49,850 nucleotides of DNA from positions 1 through 49,850 of the forward strand of contig JAGCRH010000087.1 in the NCBI GenBank assembly GCA_017964785.1, given 5' to 3'. Below the pieces are notes generated by a model. The model was not told where the DNA came from, searched no databases, and was given only the letters and a program-made list of their open reading frames with translations. The DNA is from Prevotella sp. (lineage in GTDB: Bacteria; Bacteroidota; Bacteroidia; Bacteroidales; Bacteroidaceae). The translations under genes were made by a program, and so were the position numbers. Numbering within the stretch: position 1 is the first letter of the stretch; every line of letters starts with the position of its first letter. Below, one piece after another: positions 14,463-23,932 of this stretch.

Positions 14463-17279
14463 TTACTTCGTAGGCACCATGACCACAGAGGCATGGTTGC
14501 CGGCAGCGAGGAAGTCGGTGATGAACTTCTGGATCTTTGCAGGCGTCAGAGCCTTCACAGTCTCAGCATAGCCTGTCTGGAGATCCACACCCTCTGCTGT
14601 CCACTCTGTGAGTACATCCATCCAGTGACTATTCTCACGGTTGTCATCCTCAGCCTGCTTCAGCATGATCTCCTTCACAGGATCCAGGTCGTCAGCAGCG
14701 ATCTTGGACTTTGCCTCGTTGATGTACTTCATCATCAGATCCTCAGCAATCTTCTGCTTGTCAGGATTCGTAGGAGCCTGGGCAGTGATGAAGAATACGG
14801 GCTTCGGACCCATCGTGCTGATCTGGCCACTGCATCCCACATTGTAGGCGGCACTCTCCTCCTCACGGATGGTACGCAGATAGATACGGGTGAGTACTCT
14901 TGTGGCAGCATCGAGCAACACCTTGTTCTCGAGTGTGTAAGCCATCTTGTCGTTCTTCCATACCTGAGTGGTTGTAGCCTGTGGTGTCTCCATCTGCTTC
15001 TCGAAGCGGTTGTTTACCCTGCCCTTGAAGAAGGTACGTACCTCCTTTGTAGCGACAGCCTTGCCAGCAGGCATAGAAGCGATATACTGCTCAATGAGAG
15101 GACGGATGGCCTGCTCGTCGAAGTTACCAATGATAGTATAGGTGAACTGACCGCCGTTCTGATAGAGTTGCTTCAGGATCTGGAGGGTACGCTCGTAGTC
15201 GAACTTGGCGATATCCTCAGCCTCTGGGATTCTATAGAGCAGATTACCACAGTTTCTGGTGCTTTCGAGAGAGTCCTGATAAACCAACTGGGGATTCAGG
15301 CTCTTGTTTTTCAGCACTGTCTGCATCTGGTTGATGAATGAAGCCATCGACTTCTCGTCCTTGTTGATGTTGGTCTGTGTGAGGTAGAATACCTGGAAGA
15401 ATGTCTCCAAGTCCTTCGGTGTGGAACGTCCACCGATATACTGGCGATCCTCCTTGAGCGTAAGGGCCACGCTGACCTGCTTACCAGCAAGTGCCTTGTC
15501 GAGTTCCGACTTCGAGAAGTTGCCCAGGCCACTGTATGCCTGTGCTGTCTCAGCGAGTTGGAGGTTCATCACATCAGCCTTGCCGAAGAGCGAATAGCCA
15601 CCCTTGGCCTCAGCCTGCATCCTCACCTCGTCATCCTTGAAGTCCGTCTTCTTCAGGATTACCTTCGCACCGTTCGAGAGGGTCAGTTCCTTGTAGCCGA
15701 GTGTCTTGTTCTCAGTCTCCTTCGTAATCTTTCCTTTGGCAGGCATCTGAGCCATCAGCGGCTCTTCCTTCACATTATCCACCCAAGAGGTGAGGGACTC
15801 AGCACGCACACCTTCTACGGCCTTCTGCATAGCATCAGTAGCCACGTATGTCTTGCCCTCCTTCTCCTGTTCCATATTGAAGGCCACCAGATTCTTCTCG
15901 TCGATGCTGATGATCTGCTGGGCATACTGGTTCACAACGTCTATAGGCAACTGCTGCGACAGGGCGTTCATCGTCTGATAGCGATCCTCAATGGAGGGGA
16001 TGGGGTCGCTCTCGAGGAAGTTCTCGATATACTCGTCGGCATATTCCTCGTTCTTACGCTTGTCGCGATTGGTATAGACCTTCTCCAAAGCACTGATATA
16101 GTCAGCCTTGGCACGAGCATACTCCGTGGCAGTGAAACCGAAGTCGTGGGCACGCTTTCCCTCGCGGGCCACAGCCTGCAGGGTCTCGATGTCCTTGCCT
16201 TCCTTAGCCACGCCAATCAGCATGAGGGCATCCTTGGTACGGGCTAACTGCAAGAAATTGCCGTCCTGTGCCTGAGCCTGGATGAAAGGACAATCGGGCT
16301 GCTGGGCAATCTCTGAGAAACGGCTGTTCAGCATAGCACACACCATATCATTCAGGTAGTCCTGCACCAGATAGGCAGCCGTCTTCTTCAGGTCTGTGGG
16401 GATGGGGTCACGCTTCATCGAGAGCATGAGGATGGAGTATTGCTGCTCCTTATCTTTCTCTGCCACGTAGATGGCTTTCTCATTGTCGGGCACGGGCTCG
16501 TCAATCACCTTGGCAGCATCGGCCGGCACCACAATGTCGCCGAAGAGTTTCTTGATGAGATTCTCGGTATAATCGACATCGATGTCGCCCACAATGACGA
16601 TACCCTGATTGTCAGGACGATACCATTTCTTATAATAGGCCACGAGTTCCTCAGGCTTGAAGTTATCCACGATCTCCATCTTACCGATAGGCATACGATA
16701 GCCGTACTTCGAACCTTGGAACAGTGTGGGCAAAGCACGCTCAATCATGCGCTGGCTGGGCGAGTTCCTCATACGATACTCATTGTGGATCACATCGCGC
16801 TCCTTCTCAATCTCTGCAGGCTCAGCGGTAATACCGCTCGACCAGTCTCTCAGCACAAGGACACAAGAGTCGAGGGCACTCTGACGCTCTGTGCTCACAT
16901 CAGCGATGTAATACACGGTGCGGTCGATCGAGGTGTAGGCATTCAGACTACGTCCGAACTGTACGCCGATGGTCTGCAAATACTCCAGCATCTTTCCATT
17001 GGGGAAGTGCTCAGAGCCGTTGAAGGCCATGTGCTCGAGGAAGTGAGCCAGTCCCTGCTGCGAGTCATCCTCCTGGATGGAACCCACACGCTGGGCGATG
17101 TAGAAGTTGGCCTTCTTCTCGGGTGTGTTGTTGTGACGCAGATAATAGGTCAGTCCATTGTCGAGTTTACCGATACGGACATCCTTGTCAACGGGAATCT
17201 CCGGCATCTGCATTTCCTGCGCCGATGTAAATCCTACGGTGAGCAGTGCGACTGCCACAAAAAGTTTTCTAAGTTTCAT
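14463..17279 (-). CDS. M16 family (insulinase/pitrilysin) zinc metallopeptidase, exported
   Basis: 938 aa; signal peptide 1-20 (MKLRKLFVAVALLTVGFTSA). The inverted zinc motif HFLEH is at residues 79-83 in QGLAHFLEHMAFNG, and the R/Y-type C-terminal half ends with SVVMVPTK. The length matches the two-repeat, about 930-aa PqqL-like periplasmic M16 proteins. These degrade peptides within a closed chamber. I use the ATG at 17279 because the -7 box (17315-17322) is inside the longer frame that begins at 17348. The promoter carries the GTTA direct repeat shared by four genes of the window. Confidence 0.93.
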   Translation of the reverse strand: MKLRKLFVAVALLTVGFTSAQEMQMPEIPVDKDVRIGKLDNGLTYYLRHNNTPEKKANFYIAQRVGSIQEDDSQQGLAHFLEHMAFNGSEHFPNGKMLEYLQTIGVQFGRSLNAYTSIDRTVYYIADVSTERQSALDSCVLVLRDWSSGITAEPAEIEKERDVIHNEYRMRNSPSQRMIERALPTLFQGSKYGYRMPIGKMEIVDNFKPEELVAYYKKWYRPDNQGIVIVGDIDVDYTENLIKKLFGDIVVPADAAKVIDEPVPDNEKAIYVAEKDKEQQYSILMLSMKRDPIPTDLKKTAAYLVQDYLNDMVCAMLNSRFSEIAQQPDCPFIQAQAQDGNFLQLARTKDALMLIGVAKEGKDIETLQAVAREGKRAHDFGFTATEYARAKADYISALEKVYTNRDKRKNEEYADEYIENFLESDPIPSIEDRYQTMNALSQQLPIDVVNQYAQQIISIDEKNLVAFNMEQEKEGKTYVATDAMQKAVEGVRAESLTSWVDNVKEEPLMAQMPAKGKITKETENKTLGYKELTLSNGAKVILKKTDFKDDEVRMQAEAKGGYSLFGKADVMNLQLAETAQAYSGLGNFSKSELDKALAGKQVSVALTLKEDRQYIGGRSTPKDLETFFQVFYLTQTNINKDEKSMASFINQMQTVLKNKSLNPQLVYQDSLESTRNCGNLLYRIPEAEDIAKFDYERTLQILKQLYQNGGQFTYTIIGNFDEQAIRPLIEQYIASMPAGKAVATKEVRTFFKGRVNNRFEKQMETPQATTTQVWKNDKMAYTLENKVLLDAATRVLTRIYLRTIREEESAAYNVGCSGQISTMGPKPVFFITAQAPTNPDKQKIAEDLMMKYINEAKSKIAADDLDPVKEIMLKQAEDDNRENSHWMDVLTEWTAEGVDLQTGYAETVKALTPAKIQKFITDFLAAGNHASVVMVPTK

Positions 17280-17314
17280 TTTGTTACAAATTAAATGGTT
17301 TAACTTTCTGTCGG

Positions 17315-17373
17315 CAAAGGTACGCACTTTTTCCCTAACAATCCGCAAACGCTATGTTATCTTTACGTTAAAA
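17315..17373 (-). promoter_or_regulatory. Promoter of the M16 gene with GTTA direct-repeat operator (site a)
   Basis: The -7 box TACCTTTG is at 17315-17322. The plus-strand reading GTTATCTTTACGTTAAA (17356-17372) gives two GTTA motifs 11 bp apart. Exactly 33 bp separate the box from the first GTTA. The same arrangement occurs at 33002, 34968 and 37770. Confidence 0.75.
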
Positions 17374-17402
17374 CTGAGACACATCTTCATAAGAATGTTG
17401 TT

Positions 17403-19031
17403 TTACTCTTCTTCTGTGATGGTGGCAAATCGACCCCAGATGTCGTGGCTACGGTAGGCATCACCGGCTCCCTTTGGCACAATGATCGCAGTAGTATAGG
17501 TATCGAAGGTAGTCTCCGTGGCACTCGGTGGCACTGTACCAGCCAAATTCAACTTTTCAAGCACCGTGCCTTTGGCAAACACACTGTCAGCAAGTTCAGT
17601 CACTGAGGCTGGCAAAGTTAGTTCTTTCAATGACAGGCATTGATAGAAGGTGCCCTCTCCGAGACGTGTGACGTGCTCAGGAATATCTACGTGTGTGATA
17701 CCAGAGTTCCAGAAGAACCAGTCACTGATGCTCTCCAACTGTGCGGGCAGGTGACAAGTGGTAAGGGATGTGCAATCTTGCAGGACTTGGATTCCGAGGC
17801 TGGTCAAATGGTCTGGAAATACTACATTGTCGAGTTTGGTACAGGCTGCCAAAGCAAAGTCTCCGACAGTCTGCAAAGTGCTCGGCAATGTGATGGACTC
17901 CATACTGTAGCAGTCGCCAAATGCAGCATGGCCGATAGACGTAACGCCCTCGGGAATAACAATATCTGGACCGATTTTCTCAGCATATTGGAATGCCCAA
18001 TCCCCTATCGTAGTCAATGTGGAGGGGAAGGTGATGTTAGTGAGACTGCTGCAGTTGTGGAAGGCTGCATAACTGATGGTTGTAAGACCTTCTGGGAAGT
18101 TGACGGTCGTCAGGTTCGAACAACCATCGAACATAGAATTACCAAGGGTAGTGAGGCCCTCGGCAAGTTCTACGGTGGTCAGTCCGGTGCAATTCGTAAA
18201 GGCAAAATCTCCTATAGTCTCCACACTACCGGGAATGGTGATAGTGGTAAGCGATTCGTCACCATAGAAGGCCACATCTCCGATGGTTGTGACGGTGTTG
18301 GGAATCTCGATGACCGACAGGCTAATACAGTTAGAGAAGGCATCGTTTTCAATGGCAGTAAGTCCTTCGGGGAGATTGACGTTAGTCAGGCTGATGCAAT
18401 TTGCGAATGCAGCCTCGCTCACGGTCTTTATTTTAGACGGTATGTTGACAGTGGTGAGTGACACATCACCATTGAAACAGTTTGGACCAATGGACGTGAG
18501 AGTTTCCGGGAGTTCGATTGCCGACAAACTCTTACAATCGACAAATGCCCACTTTTCAATGGAGGTGAGGCTATTGGGCAGATTAATGGTGGTCAGGCCA
18601 GTGCATGTATCGAAGACTTGAGCCTTGATGGTGGTGATGCCTTCAGGCAACTCCACGCTGGTGATGTCACTGCAAAGGGAGAACGCTCCTATCCCAAGGA
18701 CAGTCACTGGAAAGTGCTTTCCTGCGTATTCCACGGTCGCTGGTATCGTCACTTTGCCTTTCGGCTGTTCATAGCCCTGCCAACCGTCTATCCTTTTCAT
18801 TTCATCGGTAGGGAAGTTGGGATACAGCGGTGACTCAACCGTAGCCGTCTGCGAGGCCTCATCTATCACATAATAGAGCGTCTGCCCCCCGTAAGTGTAG
18901 TTAAACACTTTCCCGTACTCTATCGGCTTTGTTACGGGATTGTCATCGTTAGTACACGATGTCAGCACGGTTGTCGTTGTCATGGCGCACATCAGTGTCA
19001 GTGCTGCCAGAAAGGTTCTTTTTGTCTTCAT
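17403..19031 (-). CDS. BspA-like LRR_5 surface lipoprotein
   Basis: 542 aa. Lipobox LTSC at about residues 23-26, followed by TNDDNPVTKP, a typical surface lipoprotein leader. From about residue 95 to 490 there are some 16 LRR_5 units of about 23 aa (for example LTTINLPNSLTSIEKWAFVDCKS), regular along the whole length. The tail is a short unit with TVPPSATETTF and then a non-repeat end. BspA-type proteins act in adhesion and binding of host or bacterial ligands; the ligand here is unknown. It is the last gene of the minus-strand exported-protein run, after a hairpin at 19053-19087. Confidence 0.88.
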   Translation of the reverse strand: MKTKRTFLAALTLMCAMTTTTVLTSCTNDDNPVTKPIEYGKVFNYTYGGQTLYYVIDEASQTATVESPLYPNFPTDEMKRIDGWQGYEQPKGKVTIPATVEYAGKHFPVTVLGIGAFSLCSDITSVELPEGITTIKAQVFDTCTGLTTINLPNSLTSIEKWAFVDCKSLSAIELPETLTSIGPNCFNGDVSLTTVNIPSKIKTVSEAAFANCISLTNVNLPEGLTAIENDAFSNCISLSVIEIPNTVTTIGDVAFYGDESLTTITIPGSVETIGDFAFTNCTGLTTVELAEGLTTLGNSMFDGCSNLTTVNFPEGLTTISYAAFHNCSSLTNITFPSTLTTIGDWAFQYAEKIGPDIVIPEGVTSIGHAAFGDCYSMESITLPSTLQTVGDFALAACTKLDNVVFPDHLTSLGIQVLQDCTSLTTCHLPAQLESISDWFFWNSGITHVDIPEHVTRLGEGTFYQCLSLKELTLPASVTELADSVFAKGTVLEKLNLAGTVPPSATETTFDTYTTAIIVPKGAGDAYRSHDIWGRFATITEEE

Positions 19032-19052
19032 TGTCTGTTTATTAATTATTGG

Positions 19053-19087
19053 TATTTCCCCGAACTGCCAAACAATTCGGGGAAATA
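19053..19087 (-). terminator. Hairpin between two lipoprotein genes, possible partial terminator
   Basis: Arms TATTTCCCCGAA (19053-19064) and TTCGGGGAAATA (19076-19087), 11-nt loop, 8 bp after the stop at 19095. No strong T-run follows, so it may attenuate rather than end transcription into the LRR gene, for which I see no promoter in the 63-bp gap. Confidence 0.6.
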
Positions 19088-19094
19088 TACTTTA

Positions 19095-19856
19095 TTACTG
19101 GAAATTGGCACTGAATTTCTTTTCCCAGAACTTGGTAACCTGTTGGTTGAGCAAACCAGTCTTGGTGACGGCGACGGTGACATCGACAGCCAGTGTGTCA
19201 GCAGCATGGGCGTTGGCTATGGAATCACAGGCATGAGTAATAATATTGGTGTTTGTGTCCGTATCAGGCCAGAACAGACCCAATGAGTTCTGGAAATGAT
19301 GCTCGAACACTGATTCAGCACCAGCAGTGCCTTTGTGTTTACCCACCAATCGGTAGATGGTTTTATAACTGGCCTTATACACTTCGTCGCTGAGCGAAGC
19401 CTTTTTAGTCTCCAAGGCAGCGTATGCCTCATCCTCGTTAGTGACAAAAGCGTATTCCACGTAAGGTGTGATAAAGGCCTGACCCCATTCGTAGGTGGCG
19501 ATGGCGTCCACCTTGTCAGCCGCTCCGACTTGGGCTGTAATGCGGATGAGGTATAACTTCAGGTAGGCACTTTCAATGTTGGCATACTGCTGTTTGACAG
19601 CCTCACACTTGGCCTTCATCTCGTTGTCCTGAGGACTCTTTAGGTAACTGCTGTTGGCACCGACAGCCTGATTGAAGGCCGCAAGCACGGTCTGCATCTC
19701 GCTGGAATAACCAACACTACTTGGGTCCATCTTCACCTCGTATTTGTAAGTGTAGGGGTGACTCTCATCGTCGCTGCTACTGCAGGCGGTGAATACTGTT
19801 GTTGTCATGGCGCACATTACTGTCAGTGTCGCCAATAACAATTTCTTTGCTTTCAT
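19095..19856 (-). CDS. Lipoprotein of unknown function
   Basis: 253 aa. Signal peptide with lipobox FTAC (Cys25) followed by SSSDDESH. The mature part is largely helical, with KAKCEAVKQQYANIESAYLKLYLIRI and a repetitive Ala/Lys-rich middle (DEAYAALETKKASLSDEVYKASYK), suggesting coiled-coil packing. I recognise no domain. It follows the next upstream gene by 17 bp, so it is part of the exported-protein operon. Confidence 0.75.
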   Translation of the reverse strand: MKAKKLLLATLTVMCAMTTTVFTACSSSDDESHPYTYKYEVKMDPSSVGYSSEMQTVLAAFNQAVGANSSYLKSPQDNEMKAKCEAVKQQYANIESAYLKLYLIRITAQVGAADKVDAIATYEWGQAFITPYVEYAFVTNEDEAYAALETKKASLSDEVYKASYKTIYRLVGKHKGTAGAESVFEHHFQNSLGLFWPDTDTNTNIITHACDSIANAHAADTLAVDVTVAVTKTGLLNQQVTKFWEKKFSANFQ

Positions 19857-19873
19857 ATCGGAATATATATCGT

Positions 19874-20710
19874 TTATTCACTGATATTCAGTTCCAGTTC
19901 GTAGCGTACGTTCACCATCACAGGCTCGAAATAGGGAGTATAAGGGCTGCTGGTCAACTTACGGGTAAAGGTCAGTACTACTTCGAAGGGTTCACCGGGC
20001 TCGGTGGTGTCGCCCCAGGTCCGGATGACCAGTTTGCCATCGTCGGTGATTCTGGCGTCACGGAGTTCGCCAAAGTCAAAAGAACTAATATCGCCAAGCC
20101 TGCCTCGAGGCCATTCTCTTAAGTTGAACTGCTTCAAGACCGCAGGCTCGTCAATCACCAGTTCGTTTTTCTCGTTCAGGTCGGCCTGCGTGATGTTCAG
20201 CACTTCCTTCTGCTCGTTGATGGGCATATAGACCAGTTGCAGTTCCTTCGTCAGCGTCTCGCCGCGGCTGTTGGTCAGCGTAATCCCTATGCCCTGTTCC
20301 CATTTCATGGCACCGTATTCCTCTACATCCTCTATCAGACTCTGGGTACCCTCTGCCTCAGGCTTCGGCACCAGTTGGATGATGCCGTTCTCGGCCAGGT
20401 GGCTGGCATCTACGTCGAACATGTCATCATCTGCTGTTACCGTAACGGTTGAGAGGTCGTAGAGTTGGGGCTCGCCCTGCTCGTCCTCGTAAACTCTGTT
20501 TACTGCGATGCTGATGGGCAACAATTCTTTGGTGCCGAGTTTGTAGAGCGAATGGGGACCAACGTTTAGCGTCACGACGTCGGCCATGGCGACCTGCTTC
20601 TCAGGCCTCGGCTCGATGGGGTTATCACTCTCTGAGCACGATGTGAGGCTCATTGTCACTGTCATTGCGCAGCATAGGACGGCTGCAAGCGTCATCATAA
20701 TCTTTTTCAT
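19874..20710 (-). CDS. Lipoprotein of unknown function, beta-rich
   Basis: 278 aa. Leader MKKIMMTLAAVLCCAMTVTM with lipobox LTSC, then SESDNPIEP. The mature region is beta-rich with alternating hydrophobic residues and ends in paired strands (EPFEVVLTFTRKL, VMVNVRYELELNISE), like an all-beta surface module. No catalytic motif is visible. It starts 30 bp after the first clostripain-type gene. The leader is nearly identical to those of its peptidase neighbours. Confidence 0.75.
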   Translation of the reverse strand: MKKIMMTLAAVLCCAMTVTMSLTSCSESDNPIEPRPEKQVAMADVVTLNVGPHSLYKLGTKELLPISIAVNRVYEDEQGEPQLYDLSTVTVTADDDMFDVDASHLAENGIIQLVPKPEAEGTQSLIEDVEEYGAMKWEQGIGITLTNSRGETLTKELQLVYMPINEQKEVLNITQADLNEKNELVIDEPAVLKQFNLREWPRGRLGDISSFDFGELRDARITDDGKLVIRTWGDTTEPGEPFEVVLTFTRKLTSSPYTPYFEPVMVNVRYELELNISE

Positions 20711-20740
20711 TGTCGTAATGTATTAAGTGAATAATTAAAA

Positions 20741-22315
20741 TTAGTTCTGTTTATTTTCTTCTTCGGGCATGGGCAACTCGTAGTGCAAGTCTGACGGGCA
20801 GAACAGGTTGGGCCATTGGCGGTTGAGGCGGAGCCAGCGGCTCCAGCCCACAGCGCGGTCGAAGGCCAGTTGCTCGTAAGTGTCGGCCAACGTGGAGCCC
20901 CAGGGCACAGGGTCGCCGGAGACTTCCATGCTGTAGTATTGCGGGTCGTCCGTTGGGTTTATATAGTAGAGGTATCTCATACCGTCATCGGCAAAGAGGT
21001 ATTCTGCGTATGGATTTTGGGCACCGGTTTCATTATCTTTTTTCCAGAACACATAGGAGTAACTACCTAAGGTACCGAGCAGCACACTGTAGTCCACCAT
21101 GTAGTCATGGGTGGTGAGGTACTTGCCAAAGTACTGTGCTGCGATGCAGTTGTTGAAGGCTTCTTCCATCTGGCTGTAGAAATTGTTGTCATAGACCTCG
21201 GGCAGAGCCGACATGAGGCTAGCCATGTATTTGGCCACATCGTAGAAGGGCGACTTTAACTCTACCTTTACAGCATTGGCCGTGCAGTAGTCGATGGCAT
21301 GCTTCTGGGCCTCGGTGCCGTTCTGATAGGTGTCGCACAGGCGATCGGTGAACTCGCGCATCACTTGTCCCAAACGGGCAATGTTGGCGGTGCGGGTGAC
21401 GGTCAGGTCGGTGTAGAATGGATAATCCTCGGGATATCCTCCTTCAACGGAATAGACAATGTCCCAACTAGTCACGTCGGCCTTGCAGTATGCGTCCAAG
21501 GCTCTTTCAATGTCCACATTGGGTTGGCTGAGTATTTCAGGCAGATCGTAGAGAGCGCCTCCCCAAGATGGCATGGTATAGGTGGAGGCGATGATGTAGT
21601 CGCAAAGATCCTGTAGTTCAAACTGATACTCCAGATTATTCATCAGGCAGGCTAGCATGTAGATGGTCTGAAAGCGGACATTGGCAGCAGCGACGGCACG
21701 GTGGAAACTCTTTACGGAGAAATGCTTCTTGGAACCGTTGATTAAGTTGCCGTCATCGTAGAGTAGGCCTCGGGTGGCCTGACTGGTCTCCGGCAAATCA
21801 TCATCAGGCCGGTAGCCGCCGCCGTGGTCGTTGACGATGAGCATGTACTTCTTGGCGGGATAGGCCTTGGCGGCCCAGTTGATGAAGTTGGTCAGCGAGT
21901 CTGGACAGGCGCAGTCGGCATTGTCGGCACCATAGAGGTTGTCACTCTCGCCCAACTGCGTATCTAAACTCTTACTGGGATCCACGACCCAGCGGACTGT
22001 CTTGCTGCCATACATTTCGCAGGTATCATCAGTGAAGCCCTGCTTTTTCAAGTTCTCAGCAGTAGAGAACTTGTACTGCACCACTACATTCACCTTCTTG
22101 TAGGCATCGGGATCGGCCTTGTAGAAGTCTCTGAGCATAGGAAGAATGCATTGGTCCACATTAGCACCTCCGTTGGCATAGTACATAATAGTGTACTCGG
22201 CTGTTGGCTCCGGTTCGGGTGGAGTCACGGGGTTATCGTCAGTGCTGCACGACGTCAGCACCGTCATTGTCATCATGCAGCATAAGACCGCTGCCGCCAT
22301 CAAGAACTTCTTCAT
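20741..22315 (-). CDS. C11 (clostripain-type) cysteine peptidase lipoprotein, paralog 1
   Basis: 524 aa. Lipobox LTSC at about residue 23, then STDDNPV. Clostripain dyad candidates: His164 in IVNDHGGGY and Cys223 in YMLACLMNN. The usual Asp before Ala-Cys-Leu-Met is replaced by Leu here. C11 enzymes cleave after Arg or Lys and are often activated by self-cleavage. Likely located at the outer membrane or surface as a lipoprotein. One of three tandem copies; its last 60 residues are almost identical to those of paralog 2, including at DNA level. The gap to paralog 2 is 42 bp. Confidence 0.87.
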   Translation of the reverse strand: MKKFLMAAAVLCCMMTMTVLTSCSTDDNPVTPPEPEPTAEYTIMYYANGGANVDQCILPMLRDFYKADPDAYKKVNVVVQYKFSTAENLKKQGFTDDTCEMYGSKTVRWVVDPSKSLDTQLGESDNLYGADNADCACPDSLTNFINWAAKAYPAKKYMLIVNDHGGGYRPDDDLPETSQATRGLLYDDGNLINGSKKHFSVKSFHRAVAAANVRFQTIYMLACLMNNLEYQFELQDLCDYIIASTYTMPSWGGALYDLPEILSQPNVDIERALDAYCKADVTSWDIVYSVEGGYPEDYPFYTDLTVTRTANIARLGQVMREFTDRLCDTYQNGTEAQKHAIDYCTANAVKVELKSPFYDVAKYMASLMSALPEVYDNNFYSQMEEAFNNCIAAQYFGKYLTTHDYMVDYSVLLGTLGSYSYVFWKKDNETGAQNPYAEYLFADDGMRYLYYINPTDDPQYYSMEVSGDPVPWGSTLADTYEQLAFDRAVGWSRWLRLNRQWPNLFCPSDLHYELPMPEEENKQN

Positions 22316-22357
22316 ATTTTTTTAATGTTAGTTTGTAGCAATTTAATGATCATGTGA

Positions 22358-23905
22358 TCAATTCTGCTTTTCTTCTTTGGGCATGGGCAACTCGAAGTCC
22401 AAGCCTGACGGGCAGAACAGGTTGGGCCATTGGCGGTTGAGACGGAGCCAACGGCTCCAGCCCACGGCGCGGTCGAAGGCCAGTTGCTCGTAAGTGTCGG
22501 CCAGCGTAGAGGGCCAGGAAGCGACGTAGCCGTTGGCTTCCATGCGGTAATACTGCGGGTCGTCCGTTGGGAGCAAGTCGAAACAGTGTATCTCACCGTC
22601 GTCGGTATAGATATCTACTGCGTATGGTATCTTGGCATCAGTCTCCTCGTCTGTTTTCCAGAAGGCATAGGAGTAGGTACCTGCTGCACCGAGCAGCACA
22701 CTGTAGTCCACCATATAGTCGTGGGCGGTGAGATACTTGCTGAAGTACTGTCCCACGATGCAGTTGTTGAAGGCTTCCTTCATCCTGTTGTAGAAATCGT
22801 CACCATAGACTTCGGGCAGGGCAGTGATGAGTGATCTTACGTACTTGATGGCATCATAGTTGGGACAGCATAACTCCACCTTGATGGCACTGGCCGTGCA
22901 GTTGTCGATGGCCTGCTGCTGGGCCTCGGTTCCGTTCTGGTAGGTGTCGCAGAGGCGGTCGGTGAACTCACGCAGCACCTCGCCCAGATGTGCGATGTTA
23001 GCGGTGCGGGTGACGGTCATGTCGGTATATGCAAGCGTGTTCTCGTCGATACCAAAGGTCTCATCCCAACTCGCTACACAGGCCTTACAGTAGTTGTCCA
23101 GTGCCTGCTCAATGTTCCCCGATGCCAGGGCGAGTTGCTCGGGCAGCACACGATAGGCACCGTCTATAGAGGGCTTGCTGTAGGTGGGAGCGATGACATA
23201 GTCACAGAGATCCTGTAGTTCGAACTGATACTCCAAGTTGTTCATCAGACAGGCGTCCATAAAGATGGTCTCAAGGTGTACGTTGGCGGCGGCGATGGCA
23301 CGGCGGAAACTCTTTACAGTGAAATGCTTACTGTCGTTGCCGTCGTCATAGATCAACCCACGGGTGTTGGCGGGAGTGGTCTCCGGCAAATCATCATTAG
23401 GTTGGTAGCCGCCACCGTGGTCGTGTACGATGAGCATATACTTCTTGGCAGGATAGGCTTTGGCGGCCCAGTTAATGAAGTTGGTCAGCGAGTCGGGGCA
23501 GGTAAGGTCGGCATTGTCTTCGCCATAGAGGTTGGCCGTTGAGAGTTGTCTGCTGGCACCAATTTCAGGGTCAATAGCCCAGCGGAGCGTCTTGCCGCCA
23601 TATTTTTCACAGGTTTTATCTTTGAAGCCTATTTCCTTCATGTTCTCGACAGTGGAGAACTTGAACTGCACCACTACGTTCACCTTCTCGAATGCAGCGG
23701 GATCAGCGTTGTAGAAATCGCGAATCTTATCGAGGTAATAGTTATCCCTATTGCCACCGCCATGGCCATAATAGAGGAGGGTGTACTCTGCCAGTGGCTG
23801 CGGTTCGGGTGGAGTCACGGGGTTGTCATCAGTGCTGCACGACGTCAGCACCGTCATTGTCATCATACAGCAGAAGGTCGCTGCCGCCATCAAGATTTTT
23901 CTCAT
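22358..23905 (-). CDS. C11 (clostripain-type) cysteine peptidase lipoprotein, paralog 2
   Basis: 515 aa. Lipobox LTSC then STDDNPV. This copy keeps the full family motifs: His163 in IVHDHGGGY and Cys219 in FMDACLMNN. The segment CPDSLTNFINWAAKAYPAKKY is shared exactly with paralog 1. It is the best candidate of the three for an active enzyme. It lies in the middle of the tandem triplet, 27 bp after paralog 3. Confidence 0.9.
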   Translation of the reverse strand: MRKILMAAATFCCMMTMTVLTSCSTDDNPVTPPEPQPLAEYTLLYYGHGGGNRDNYYLDKIRDFYNADPAAFEKVNVVVQFKFSTVENMKEIGFKDKTCEKYGGKTLRWAIDPEIGASRQLSTANLYGEDNADLTCPDSLTNFINWAAKAYPAKKYMLIVHDHGGGYQPNDDLPETTPANTRGLIYDDGNDSKHFTVKSFRRAIAAANVHLETIFMDACLMNNLEYQFELQDLCDYVIAPTYSKPSIDGAYRVLPEQLALASGNIEQALDNYCKACVASWDETFGIDENTLAYTDMTVTRTANIAHLGEVLREFTDRLCDTYQNGTEAQQQAIDNCTASAIKVELCCPNYDAIKYVRSLITALPEVYGDDFYNRMKEAFNNCIVGQYFSKYLTAHDYMVDYSVLLGAAGTYSYAFWKTDEETDAKIPYAVDIYTDDGEIHCFDLLPTDDPQYYRMEANGYVASWPSTLADTYEQLAFDRAVGWSRWLRLNRQWPNLFCPSGLDFELPMPKEEKQN

Positions 23906-23932
23906 ACATTTTCGGTTTTTAATTGTTGTTAC

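Noticed and set aside
17280..17348. Longer N-terminus of the M16 peptidase
   Set aside because: It contains the promoter -7 box and the signal peptide begins at 17279.
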